Shown here in pieces: positions 1 to 5,289 of a DNA stretch of 5,289 nucleotides. Numbering within the stretch: the first letter of the stretch is position 1; every line of letters starts with the position of its first letter. Position numbers and translations under genes: made by a program. Under the pieces are notes generated by a model that saw only the letters and a list, made by a program, of their open reading frames with translations, did not search any database and had not been told where the DNA came from. Source of the DNA: an uncultured Collinsella sp. (GTDB lineage Bacteria; Actinomycetota; Coriobacteriia; Coriobacteriales; Coriobacteriaceae); contig CAAELJ010000148.1 in assembly GCA_900756725.1 (NCBI GenBank), positions 1 through 5,289 of the forward strand. Reading direction: 5' to 3'.

Positions 1-99
1 CCGGCAAGAAGATGACCGCGCTCGCCGACAAGGTCGCCGACGAGGGCTACGACGCCGTGTTCCTGATGGGCGTCGGCGGCACCTGGGACGAGCTCATGC
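1..99 (+). repeat. 99-bp direct terminal repeat, left copy
   Basis: Bases 1-99 are identical to bases 5191-5289. The copy lies inside the deglycase coding region, in the same frame. A repeat ending exactly at both window edges and measuring 99 bases, a common assembler k-mer length, points to a contig that closes on itself, with 5190 unique bases. Confidence 0.97.
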
Positions 100-983
100 A
101 GCTCGAGTACCTCATGAACAAGTTCGGCGACCGCGACCTCGAGGTCTACCTGATCCACGCCGCCGAGTGGAACGTCATGGGCCACAAGCGCATGACCGAG
201 AAGTCCGTCGTGCTCACCGCCTCCGAGTCCGGAACCACCCCCGAGGTCCTCGAGGCCGTCAAGAAGATGAAGGGCATGGGCGTGCGCGTCTACGCCATGA
301 CCAAGCCCGAGGGCCCCATCGGCCAGGCTGTCGGCGCCGAGAACTGCGTCGCCATGGCTTCTGACCATGGTTCGGGCGGCTGCGAGAAGGGCTACTACCT
401 CGCCGACTGCTTCGGCCTGCGCCTGCTCAACCGCCGCGGCTGCTTCCCCAAGTTCGATCTGTTTATCGAGCAGACCAAGGACATCTGGAAGGACATGCTC
501 GACATCCGCAAGAGCTTCGAGCCGCGCGCCGAGGAGCTCGCCAAGAAGTACGCCCTGGCCCCCTACACCATGTTCATCGGCTCCGGCGCCCTGTGGGGCG
601 AGACCATCCTGTTCTCGATGTGCATCCTGGAGGAGATGCAGTGGAAGCGCACCCGCTACATCACCTCGGCCGACTTCTTCCACGGCACCCTCGAGCTCGT
701 GGAGCCCGGCGTCCCGGTCTTCCTGTTCATGGGCGAGGACGAGAACCGCAAGCTCGACGAGCGCGTCCGCGCCTTCCTGACCCGCGGTGTGACCGGCGAC
801 ACCGACATCAACATCATCGACACCGCCGAGTTCGCGATCCCCGGCCTTGACGACGAGTTCCGCGTCATCGTCTCCCCGTGGATTCTGACGGTGCTCGTTA
901 CCGACCGCCTGGCTCGCTACTACGAGACGGTCACCAAGCACAACCTCAAGTATCGTCGCTACTATCACCAGTTCGACTACTAA
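1..983 (+). CDS. frlB: FrlB/GfrE/GfrF-type SIS-domain sugar-amine-6-phosphate deglycase (5' end cut by window edge)
   Basis: Likely a cytoplasmic deglycase that cleaves a phosphorylated Amadori or Heyns product (for example fructoselysine 6-phosphate) into glucose 6-phosphate and the free amine. The reading frame is open to the left edge; bases 1-2 finish a split codon. The piece starting at 5112 supplies the missing N-terminus: 26 residues plus the first base of the split codon, giving a 353-residue protein, close to the roughly 340 of E. coli FrlB. In that numbering, the first SIS domain has GVGGTW (50-55) and a phosphate-binding SESGTT (101-106); the second begins near GSG (220-222). E238 in EEMQW and H254 in FFHG lie 16 residues apart, matching the catalytic Glu/His pair described for FraB (E214/H230). 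HGTLELVEPGVP and a C-terminal HN-x3-RRYY are FrlB-like. Codons are almost all C/G-ending, suggesting high expression. First gene of the PTS operon. Family call firm; substrate inferred. Confidence 0.88.
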   Translation, partial: GKKMTALADKVADEGYDAVFLMGVGGTWDELMQLEYLMNKFGDRDLEVYLIHAAEWNVMGHKRMTEKSVVLTASESGTTPEVLEAVKKMKGMGVRVYAMTKPEGPIGQAVGAENCVAMASDHGSGGCEKGYYLADCFGLRLLNRRGCFPKFDLFIEQTKDIWKDMLDIRKSFEPRAEELAKKYALAPYTMFIGSGALWGETILFSMCILEEMQWKRTRYITSADFFHGTLELVEPGVPVFLFMGEDENRKLDERVRAFLTRGVTGDTDINIIDTAEFAIPGLDDEFRVIVSPWILTVLVTDRLARYYETVTKHNLKYRRYYHQFDY

Positions 984-1029
984 AGAAAACGGGTGCGGGA
1001 ACGCGCCGGGCTATTGAGAGGAACACAGA

Positions 1030-1449
1030 ATGAGGCAGTACATCATCGCCAGCCATGCGCACTTCGCTACCGGCATCAAGGAGAGTGTCGAGCTGCTCTC
1101 GGGCGCTCGCGACAACGTCCACGATCTTTCGATGTTCGTCGATGACCGCATGGACGTGGCCGAGGAGGCCCAAAAACTGCTGGCAGGCATGGCTGCCGAC
1201 GATGATGTCGTTGTCTGCACCGACCTCTTTGGCGGCAGCGTCAACAACGAGTTCACCAAGATCGTCCAGACGCGTCCCCGCACGTACCTCGTTACCAACA
1301 TGAACCTTCCTCTGCTTATCCAGCTGCTGTTCTCTGACGAGTCGGCGCCGGTTGAGGAGACGATTCGCGCCATCGTCGCTGCGGACGATACGCGCGTGAA
1401 GTTTGTCAACGATCTTTTGGTCGATGACGAAGAGGAAGAAGAGTTCTAA
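1030..1449 (+). CDS. PTS mannose/fructose/sorbose-family EIIA component
   Basis: A 139-residue soluble cytoplasmic phosphocarrier, about the usual size of a stand-alone EIIA-Man domain. It takes phosphate from HPr-His and passes it to EIIB. The phosphorylated histidine should be H9 in IASHAHFATG, aligning with His10 of E. coli ManX. The second conserved block, CTDLFGGSVNN (63-73), carries the Asp (D65) next to the active site, and NMNLPLLIQLL (90-100) matches the conserved N-(I/L)-P helix start. An AGAGGA ribosome site at 1017-1022 lies 7 bases before the ATG, which fixes the start. It follows the deglycase by 46 bp with no terminator between, so the two are probably cotranscribed. The C-terminus is unusual: an acidic run, DDEEEEEF, ending in Phe. 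Codon use is more mixed than in the deglycase. Family assignment is secure; sugar specificity cannot be read from EIIA. Confidence 0.93.
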   Translation: MRQYIIASHAHFATGIKESVELLSGARDNVHDLSMFVDDRMDVAEEAQKLLAGMAADDDVVVCTDLFGGSVNNEFTKIVQTRPRTYLVTNMNLPLLIQLLFSDESAPVEETIRAIVAADDTRVKFVNDLLVDDEEEEEF

Positions 1450-1469
1450 TCCGCAGCACCTACTGACAC

Positions 1470-1482
1470 GCCGTAAGACGGC
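1470..1482 (+). other. small hairpin in the EIIA-EIIB spacer
   Basis: GCCGT, loop AAG, ACGGC makes a 5-bp stem in the 57-bp gap between EIIA and EIIB. No T-run follows, so it is not a terminator. It could affect mRNA decay or be chance; it ends 11 bases before the G-rich ribosome site of EIIB. Confidence 0.3.
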
Positions 1483-1506
1483 ACAAGACCTTTGGGGGGT
1501 CACATT

Positions 1507-1989
1507 ATGATTCAGCTACTTCGCGTCGACCATCGCCTGCTTCATGGCCAGGTCGCGGTCTCTTGGGTCCAGGGCCTTGGCTCCAACTGCATTTTCTGCG
1601 TGGGCGATAAGGTCGCCAACGACCCGGTGTGGAAGACGACGCTCAAGATGGGCAAGCCTGCCGGCTGCAAGCTCGTCATCAAGGATATGGCGAATGCCAT
1701 CGAGGCCATTAACTCGGGTGTGACTGACAAATACAAGATGATTATCTGTGTCGCCACCATCGCTGAGGCAAAGCAGCTTGTTGAAGGCTGCCCGCAGATC
1801 AAGTCGGTCAACCTGGGCAACACCAAGCCCAAGGACGAGAAGCGCCCCGATGCTCGTCAGGTCTCTCGTCAGATCTTCCTGACTGCAGCCGAGGAGGCCG
1901 ATGTGCGTGAGATGCTGAACAACGGCGTCGAGGTCGAGATCCGTCCTCTGGCCGATGACCCCAAGGTTGACTGCGCAAGCGTGCTCTAG
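1507..1989 (+). CDS. PTS mannose/fructose/sorbose-family EIIB component
   Basis: A 160-residue cytoplasmic subunit that receives phosphate from EIIA and delivers it to the sugar during import. The N-terminus reads MIQLLRVDHRLLHGQVAVSW, the EIIB-Man signature. H13 in LLHGQV is the phosphorylated histidine, equivalent to H175 of E. coli ManX. The SVNLGNTK segment (100-107) corresponds to the conserved N-(V/L)-G-G loop, here with Asn in place of the second Gly. The ATG at 1507 is preferred: it is preceded by GGGGGG at 1494-1499, 7 bases upstream, and puts the signature at the usual distance from the N-terminus. A TTG at 1492 would add five residues but would place the G-rich site inside the coding region. 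The gene lies 57 bp after EIIA and 58 bp before EIIC in the same operon. Full length, with no missing key residue seen. Confidence 0.93.
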   Translation: MIQLLRVDHRLLHGQVAVSWVQGLGSNCIFCVGDKVANDPVWKTTLKMGKPAGCKLVIKDMANAIEAINSGVTDKYKMIICVATIAEAKQLVEGCPQIKSVNLGNTKPKDEKRPDARQVSRQIFLTAAEEADVREMLNNGVEVEIRPLADDPKVDCASVL

Positions 1990-2000
1990 GCGTTCAATTT

Positions 2001-2020
2001 CGAAGAGTCTGAGCTCTTCG
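2001..2020 (+). other. hairpin in the EIIB-EIIC spacer, possible mRNA processing or stability element
   Basis: CGAAGAG at 2001-2007 and CTCTTCG at 2014-2020 are perfect 7-bp inverted repeats with a 6-base loop, extendable by one T-G wobble pair. It begins 11 bases after the EIIB stop codon and ends 12 bases before the AGGAAAGGGGG ribosome site of EIIC. The following bases are not a T-run, so it is unlikely to terminate transcription. Elements in this position often set different mRNA levels for the cytoplasmic and membrane subunits; that role is inference. Confidence 0.5.
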
Positions 2021-2047
2021 TAGTGTCCTATTAGGAAAGGGGGATAT

Positions 2048-2821
2048 ATGCTTACCCAAGCAATCCTCATCGGACTTATCGCCGCATTTGGTAAGTTCGA
2101 CTTCCAGCTCGGTACGCTCTATGCGTTCCGCCCCATCGTCCTGTGCCCGCTCGTGGGCCTGGTGCTGGGGGACCTGCAGTCCGGCCTCGCGATCGGCGCC
2201 AGCCTGGAGCTTCTGTTCATGGGCTCGATCTCCATCGGCGCCTACGTGCCGCCTGATGAGACGATCGGCGGCGTGCTCGCCTGCGCCTTCGCTATCCAGT
2301 TGGGCCAGAGCACCGAGGCAGCCATCGCGCTCGCTATGCCCATCGCCACGCTGTGCCTTGCCATCAAGAACATCCTCAACGCCGCCCTGCCGATTCTGGT
2401 TGACCGCGCTGATGTCTTCTCCGGCCAGGGCAACCTTAAGGGTGTCTATGCGATGCACTTCCTGATCGGTTTGACCGGTATCATCATGGCGTTCCTGCTG
2501 TGCTCGCTGTCGTTCTATCTGGGTGCTGACGCCATCCAGGGCATGCTCGACTTCATCCCGCCCTTTGTCCTTGCTGGCTTTGGCGTTGCCGCCAACATCC
2601 TGCCGGCCATGGGCTTCGCCATGCTCGGCCGCCTGGTGCTCACCAAGCAGCTCGTGCCCTTCTACTTCCTGGGCTTCCTGCTGTGCTCCTACGCCAACGT
2701 GCCCGTCCTGGGCGTCGCCCTGATCGCCATCATCATCGGCATCGACAAGTTCGACCTGCTCGGCCTGGGCGGAGCCCAGCCCCAGCTTTCCGCGGAAGGG
2801 GATGAGGACGATGACTTCTAG
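2048..2821 (+). CDS. PTS mannose/fructose/sorbose-family EIIC membrane component
   Basis: A 257-residue integral membrane permease subunit that forms the sugar channel together with EIID. The family signature is clear: GASLELLFMGSISIGAYVPP at residues 50-69, with E54 in the conserved G-A-x-L-E block that contributes to sugar binding, followed by DETIGG. Hydrophobic stretches lie roughly at 5-15, 29-41, 74-84, 91-116, 136-158, 170-192 and 203-231. Length is typical. The ATG has a strong AGGAAAGGGGG ribosome site at 2033-2043. The last codons overlap the start of EIID, pointing to translational coupling. The C-terminus ends in an acidic tail, EGDEDDDF. Third-position G/C rises along the gene: the first ~20 codons are mixed like EIIB, the later part is as biased as EIID. 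Family assignment is secure; the transported sugar is inferred only from the deglycase neighbour. Confidence 0.94.
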   Translation: MLTQAILIGLIAAFGKFDFQLGTLYAFRPIVLCPLVGLVLGDLQSGLAIGASLELLFMGSISIGAYVPPDETIGGVLACAFAIQLGQSTEAAIALAMPIATLCLAIKNILNAALPILVDRADVFSGQGNLKGVYAMHFLIGLTGIIMAFLLCSLSFYLGADAIQGMLDFIPPFVLAGFGVAANILPAMGFAMLGRLVLTKQLVPFYFLGFLLCSYANVPVLGVALIAIIIGIDKFDLLGLGGAQPQLSAEGDEDDDF

Positions 2822-3635
2822 TCCCGAGAACAAGATCACGCGCTCCGACCTCGTCAAGAGCGCCGTCAACGTCGGCGCCCTGGGCATGGAGTTCTCCTGG
2901 ACCTACTACAAGCAGATGAACATCGCCTTCTGCCTGATGGTCGCCAACATGCTCAAGAAGATCTACGCCGGCCGCCCCGACGACTACGCCGAGGCCCTGC
3001 ATCGCCACTGCGCGTTCTTCAACATCACCGTCCAGTTCGCCCCGTTCGTCGGCGGCATCGCGATGGCCATGGAGGAGAAGGTCGCCCGCGGCGAGATCGA
3101 GCCCGAGAGCGTCAACGACGTCAAGGCCGCCCTCATGGGCCCGCTGTCCGGCATCGGCGACTCCATCTTCCTGTCGACGCTGCGCGTGGTCGCCGCCGCG
3201 GTGGGCATCAGCCTGTGCCAGGCCGGCAACCCCTTCGGCCCCATCGCCTTCCTGCTCATCTACAACGTCCCCGGCTTCGCGCTGCGCATCTGGGGCGCCG
3301 TCAAGGGCTACGAGCTGGGCGTGGGCTTCCTGGACGAGGCCCAGAGGACCGGCCTCATGCAGAAGATCATGACCTGCGTGGGCATCGTGGGCGTCATGGT
3401 CGTGGGCGCCATGTGCAAGGACATGTTCTGGGCCAGCATCCCGGTGGCCATCGGCTCGGGCGAGGACGCCCAGACCCTCCAGGACATCCTGGACGGCATC
3501 ATGCCCGGCATGCTCGGCATGCTCGCCTTCTGGCTGTACTACTGGCTGCTGTCCAAGAAGATCAACCCCATGGTGCTGATCGTGGCCACCATGGTCGTGG
3601 GCATCATCGGCGCGTTCTTCGGCGTGCTGGCGTAA
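2811..3635 (+). CDS. PTS mannose/fructose/sorbose-family EIID membrane component
   Basis: A 274-residue membrane subunit that partners EIIC in transporting and phosphorylating the sugar. EIID features in order: KITRSDLVKSA near the N-terminus (8-18), EFSWTYYKQMN (27-37), EALHRHCAFFN (61-71), and the diagnostic KAALMGPLSGIGDSIF (105-120). Hydrophobic segments follow around 124-136, 143-157, 187-201, 231-248 and 252-273. Two in-frame ATGs compete, 2802 and 2811. I chose 2811 because the GGAAGGGG at 2794-2801 then sits 9 bases upstream; starting at 2802 would add only Met-Arg-Thr and leave the G-rich site almost touching the start. Either start overlaps the EIIC stop, implying coupled translation. 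Codons are almost exclusively C/G-ending. Last gene before the terminator at 3670. Identity secure; start codon less so. Confidence 0.92.
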   Translation: MTSSPENKITRSDLVKSAVNVGALGMEFSWTYYKQMNIAFCLMVANMLKKIYAGRPDDYAEALHRHCAFFNITVQFAPFVGGIAMAMEEKVARGEIEPESVNDVKAALMGPLSGIGDSIFLSTLRVVAAAVGISLCQAGNPFGPIAFLLIYNVPGFALRIWGAVKGYELGVGFLDEAQRTGLMQKIMTCVGIVGVMVVGAMCKDMFWASIPVAIGSGEDAQTLQDILDGIMPGMLGMLAFWLYYWLLSKKINPMVLIVATMVVGIIGAFFGVLA

Positions 3636-3669
3636 GGGCCCGGCTGCATAGATTTTCGTTGCAACCTGG

Positions 3670-3709
3670 AAAGGGGATGGAGCAGGCCTATGCCCTCCAT
3701 CCCCTTTTT
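3670..3709 (+). terminator. rho-independent terminator of the PTS operon
   Basis: AAAGGGGATGGAG (3670-3682) pairs perfectly with CTCCATCCCCTTT (3695-3707). The 12-base loop can add GGC/GCC pairs (3685-3687 with 3692-3694), and a TTTTT tract occupies 3705-3709. The stem is 13 bp and the element begins 34 bp after the EIID stop. The opposite strand has only AAA flanking the stem, so termination should be mainly of + strand transcripts. It separates the PTS operon from the MFS gene. Confidence 0.92.
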
Positions 3710-3726
3710 GTATAGAAGGAGTTCGT

Positions 3727-4941
3727 ATGTTCGCGAAGGATCGCGAAGCAATGCGCCTGACGCCGGCAGAGGTCAGGCTGATTCTTATTGAGTCCCTGCA
3801 GTGGTGCGCCAACAACGCGGTCTACTTTTTGGGGCTTATCGGTGCGGCCACGTATGATCTGGCTGGCACGGCCTTTTTGGTTGCCGCCATTACGCTCGTG
3901 CGCAATCTTATGACGTCGGTGGGCAATATGGTGTCGGGCTCGGTCATCGATCGCTTTGGACCGCGCCGGACGTCGTTTGTGACGTGCGTGATTACGGCAG
4001 TGCTATCGCTTGGCGTGGGGTTGGCGCCGTTGTCTGTCCCCGGGCTTGTGTTTGCCGCGTGCGTCTTGGGACTTGCGGGCGGCTTTATCAACACCTGCAC
4101 GCATGCGTTTCCGGGATACCTAGAGTCGACCACCGAGGGCCGTACCCGCGTGAACGGCCTCATGGTGTTCTACAGCAATATCGCCTATACCGCTGGCCCG
4201 CTGCTCGGCGGTGCCATCGTGAGCTGTTTTGCCACGCAATCGGTCTATCTGCTCATGGCGGGCATGATGGGTGTGGCGGCCGTGCTCTCCTTGGGCTGTC
4301 ACGAGTGTGTTGCTCCCGCAAAAGGGGAGAAGCCGAAGGGCGGTATTTTGGGCGGCATGGCCGAGGGTGCGCGACTTACGTTTCGCGACCACGACCTGCG
4401 CCTCATCTTTATCTCGGGCTTTTTGGGTTTCTTTGCGTTTGGCGCGTTCGATTCGCTGGAGTCGTTGTTCTATCGCGATGTGCTCAACGTGGATATCGTC
4501 TGGCTGGGCTGGCTGTCCTCGGTCGTGGGCCTCACTTCCTCGGTGGGCGCGTTCATCCTGACCAAGCTTTCTGCCCGCCATGTCAACCTGCGATTGCTGC
4601 TCGGCGCGCTCATGGCCGTGGGCATTGGGTCCATGGTGTACGTGGGCACCGATATGCTGGGGGTCGCGATTATCGGTCAGGCGATTAACGGTCTGGCCTG
4701 GGGATTCCTGGAACCGCTGCAGATGATCTTGATTCAGGAGCGCGCCGACATCAAATACCTGGGGCGCATTACCGGCTTTGTGCGTTTTGGCCTGATGAGC
4801 GCCGGCGTGCTGCCGCTGCTGGCGGCTCCGTTTTTGGCGGAGGCTTTGGGCGTTCAGGCGGTGCTGTTTGGGGCATCGACCATTATTGCGCTGGTAGGAA
4901 CGCTGTTCTTTGTCACACAAGGGAGGCGCCAGAGGCGTTAG
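3727..4941 (+). CDS. major facilitator superfamily transporter, MFS_3/EntS-like, substrate unknown
   Basis: A 404-residue polytopic membrane protein with the size and 6+6 helix pattern of a 12-helix MFS carrier. Motif A is visible as GSVIDRFGPRR (71-81) in the loop after helix 2. The helix 4-5 region carries GRTRVNGLMVFYSNIAYTAG (138-157), resembling the EntS/MFS_3 group of exporters. A charged, Lys-rich linker (about 194-225, with APAKGEKPKG) separates the halves, and the C-terminus ends in basic GRRQRR. AGAAGGAG at 3714-3721 lies 5 bases before the ATG, fixing the start. It begins only 17 bp after the PTS terminator and I see no convincing promoter in the gap, so it may depend on readthrough. 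Codon use is clearly more mixed than in the deglycase and EIID, suggesting a different history or lower expression. Export of lysine or another product is possible but not shown. Confidence 0.88.
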   Translation: MFAKDREAMRLTPAEVRLILIESLQWCANNAVYFLGLIGAATYDLAGTAFLVAAITLVRNLMTSVGNMVSGSVIDRFGPRRTSFVTCVITAVLSLGVGLAPLSVPGLVFAACVLGLAGGFINTCTHAFPGYLESTTEGRTRVNGLMVFYSNIAYTAGPLLGGAIVSCFATQSVYLLMAGMMGVAAVLSLGCHECVAPAKGEKPKGGILGGMAEGARLTFRDHDLRLIFISGFLGFFAFGAFDSLESLFYRDVLNVDIVWLGWLSSVVGLTSSVGAFILTKLSARHVNLRLLLGALMAVGIGSMVYVGTDMLGVAIIGQAINGLAWGFLEPLQMILIQERADIKYLGRITGFVRFGLMSAGVLPLLAAPFLAEALGVQAVLFGASTIIALVGTLFFVTQGRRQRR

Positions 4942-4959
4942 CTATACATTTAATTCTAA

Positions 4960-5029
4960 TTTAATACCACTCACCAGAGAATTTCGACCGTTCACCGAGG
5001 ATTGGAGCAGATTGATAAGTGGTATTAAA
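4960..5029 (+). promoter_or_regulatory. 12-bp inverted repeat pair, probable operator sites upstream of the deglycase-PTS operon
   Basis: TTTAATACCACT (4960-4971) and AGTGGTATTAAA (5018-5029) are exact reverse complements, separated by 46 bp, with centres 58 bp apart. The right arm covers the predicted -35 region. A further TGGTAT core occurs at 5055-5060, directly after the -10 box. TGGTAT-type half sites are common for GntR/HutC regulators, the family that includes FrlR, so a sugar-amine-responsive repressor or activator is plausible. No regulator gene is in this window. The arms are too far apart and lack a following T-run for a terminator. The sites sit in a markedly AT-rich stretch between GC-rich genes. 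Confidence 0.6.
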
Positions 5030-5054
5030 AACACATTAGGTGTATGTCTATAAT
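5025..5054 (+). promoter_or_regulatory. predicted housekeeping-sigma promoter for the deglycase-PTS operon
   Basis: A perfect TATAAT -10 box lies at 5049-5054. Eighteen bases upstream is TTAAAA (5025-5030), a 4-of-6 match to TTGACA. Transcription would start near 5060-5062, giving a leader of about 50 bases before the ATG at 5112. The weak -35, overlapped by an operator-like arm, suggests a regulated promoter. The leader also holds a 6-bp stem with one G-T wobble (5070-5075 with 5085-5090), which may be chance. Confidence 0.6.
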
Positions 5055-5111
5055 TGGTATCGAAAAGAAACGCGATGTATAGAGTTGCGTGCAGGACAGA
5101 AAGGAAAAGCC

Positions 5112-5289
5112 ATGAAGGAAACCGAGAAGATCGAGATCATGCATTTCGACCAGGAGGGCTACGTCGAGGACGGCAAGAACGTCTACGAGGCCGGCAAGAA
5201 GATGACCGCGCTCGCCGACAAGGTCGCCGACGAGGGCTACGACGCCGTGTTCCTGATGGGCGTCGGCGGCACCTGGGACGAGCTCATGC
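5112..5289 (+). CDS. frlB: start of FrlB/GfrE/GfrF-type deglycase gene (3' end cut by window edge)
   Basis: This piece encodes 59 residues plus one base of the N-terminus, beginning MKETEKIEIMHFDQEGYVED and running into the first SIS domain (GVGGTW at 50-55). AAGGA at 5101-5105 lies 6 bases before the ATG, so the start is well supported. From 5191 onward it is base-for-base identical to bases 1-99 in the same frame. It is therefore either the 5' end of the very gene that opens the window (closed circle or tandem copy) or a second deglycase gene with an identical stretch. Salmonella gfr encodes two related deglycases, so a second paralogue is not far-fetched. It is the first gene after the promoter at 5025-5054 and follows the MFS stop by 170 bp. 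Confidence 0.87.
   Translation, partial: MKETEKIEIMHFDQEGYVEDGKNVYEAGKKMTALADKVADEGYDAVFLMGVGGTWDELM
5191..5289 (+). repeat. 99-bp direct terminal repeat, right copy
   Basis: Right-hand partner of the repeat at 1-99, identical throughout and in the same deglycase frame. Because the window ends here, it cannot be seen whether identity would continue into base 100 and beyond. Confidence 0.97.

Noticed and set aside
12..14. ATG at 12 as the true start of the left deglycase gene
   Set aside because: The frame is open to the edge, no ribosome site precedes it in the available bases, and the copy at 5112 shows that the gene starts 30 codons earlier.
167..364. Small + strand frames inside the deglycase, EIIC, EIID and MFS genes
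   Set aside because: Out-of-frame shadows of GC-rich genes, rich in R, A, P and S, without their own ribosome sites or motifs.
1492..1506. TTG start extending EIIB by five residues
   Set aside because: The ATG at 1507 has a G-rich ribosome site at proper spacing and starts exactly at the conserved MIQLLRVDHR signature.
2733..3815. Long open frame on the - strand (360 codons), and another at 1994-2887
   Set aside because: They lie opposite the convincing EIIC and EIID genes, and their residue make-up (runs of H, D, A, G, E) is what the complement of GC-rich codons gives. No domain motif was seen.
4960..5029. Inverted repeat read as a terminator for the MFS gene
   Set aside because: The arms are 46 bp apart and are followed by A residues, not a T-run, on the + strand. 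An operator role fits better.
1..5289. Small plasmid or phage-like circle
   Set aside because: Apart from the self-overlap there is no replication, mobilisation, integrase or structural gene and no origin-like iterons. The gene content is ordinary chromosomal metabolism.

Overview
The window carries a compact sugar-phosphotransferase locus from what looks like a GC-rich gut actinobacterium. The best guess is the class Coriobacteriia, genus Collinsella or a close relative. This rests on the mostly C/G-ending codons, the mannose-family PTS with four separate subunit genes, and the known fructoselysine metabolism of Collinsella. It is an inference from style, not from a marker gene.

Layout, all genes on the + strand: a SIS-fold sugar-amine-6-phosphate deglycase of the FrlB/GfrE/GfrF type, truncated by the left edge (1-983); mannose-family EIIA (1030-1449); EIIB (1507-1989); EIIC (2048-2821); EIID (2811-3635, overlapping EIIC); a strong rho-independent terminator (3670-3709); a major facilitator transporter (3727-4941); an AT-rich control region (4942-5111) with a TATAAT box and a 12-bp inverted repeat; and then the start of a deglycase gene (5112 to the right edge).

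The last 99 bases (5191-5289) are identical to the first 99. Joining the ends gives a 5190-bp unit in which the two deglycase pieces fuse in frame into one 353-residue protein. The contig therefore closes on itself. It may be an assembly-graph loop over a tandem duplication or over two near-identical deglycase genes, or it may be a real circle. No replication, partition, integrase or transposase gene is present, so a self-replicating plasmid is not supported.

Taken as one unit, the locus reads promoter/operator, deglycase, EIIA, EIIB, EIIC, EIID, terminator, MFS. Proposed pathway: EIIC/EIID import an Amadori- or Heyns-type sugar-amine such as fructoselysine or glucoselysine, EIIA and EIIB pass phosphate from HPr onto it, and the deglycase splits the 6-phosphate into glucose 6-phosphate plus the free amino compound. 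The general scheme is known from the Salmonella gfr system and from fructoselysine-degrading Collinsella. The exact substrate here cannot be read from the sequence. The role of the MFS protein is unknown.
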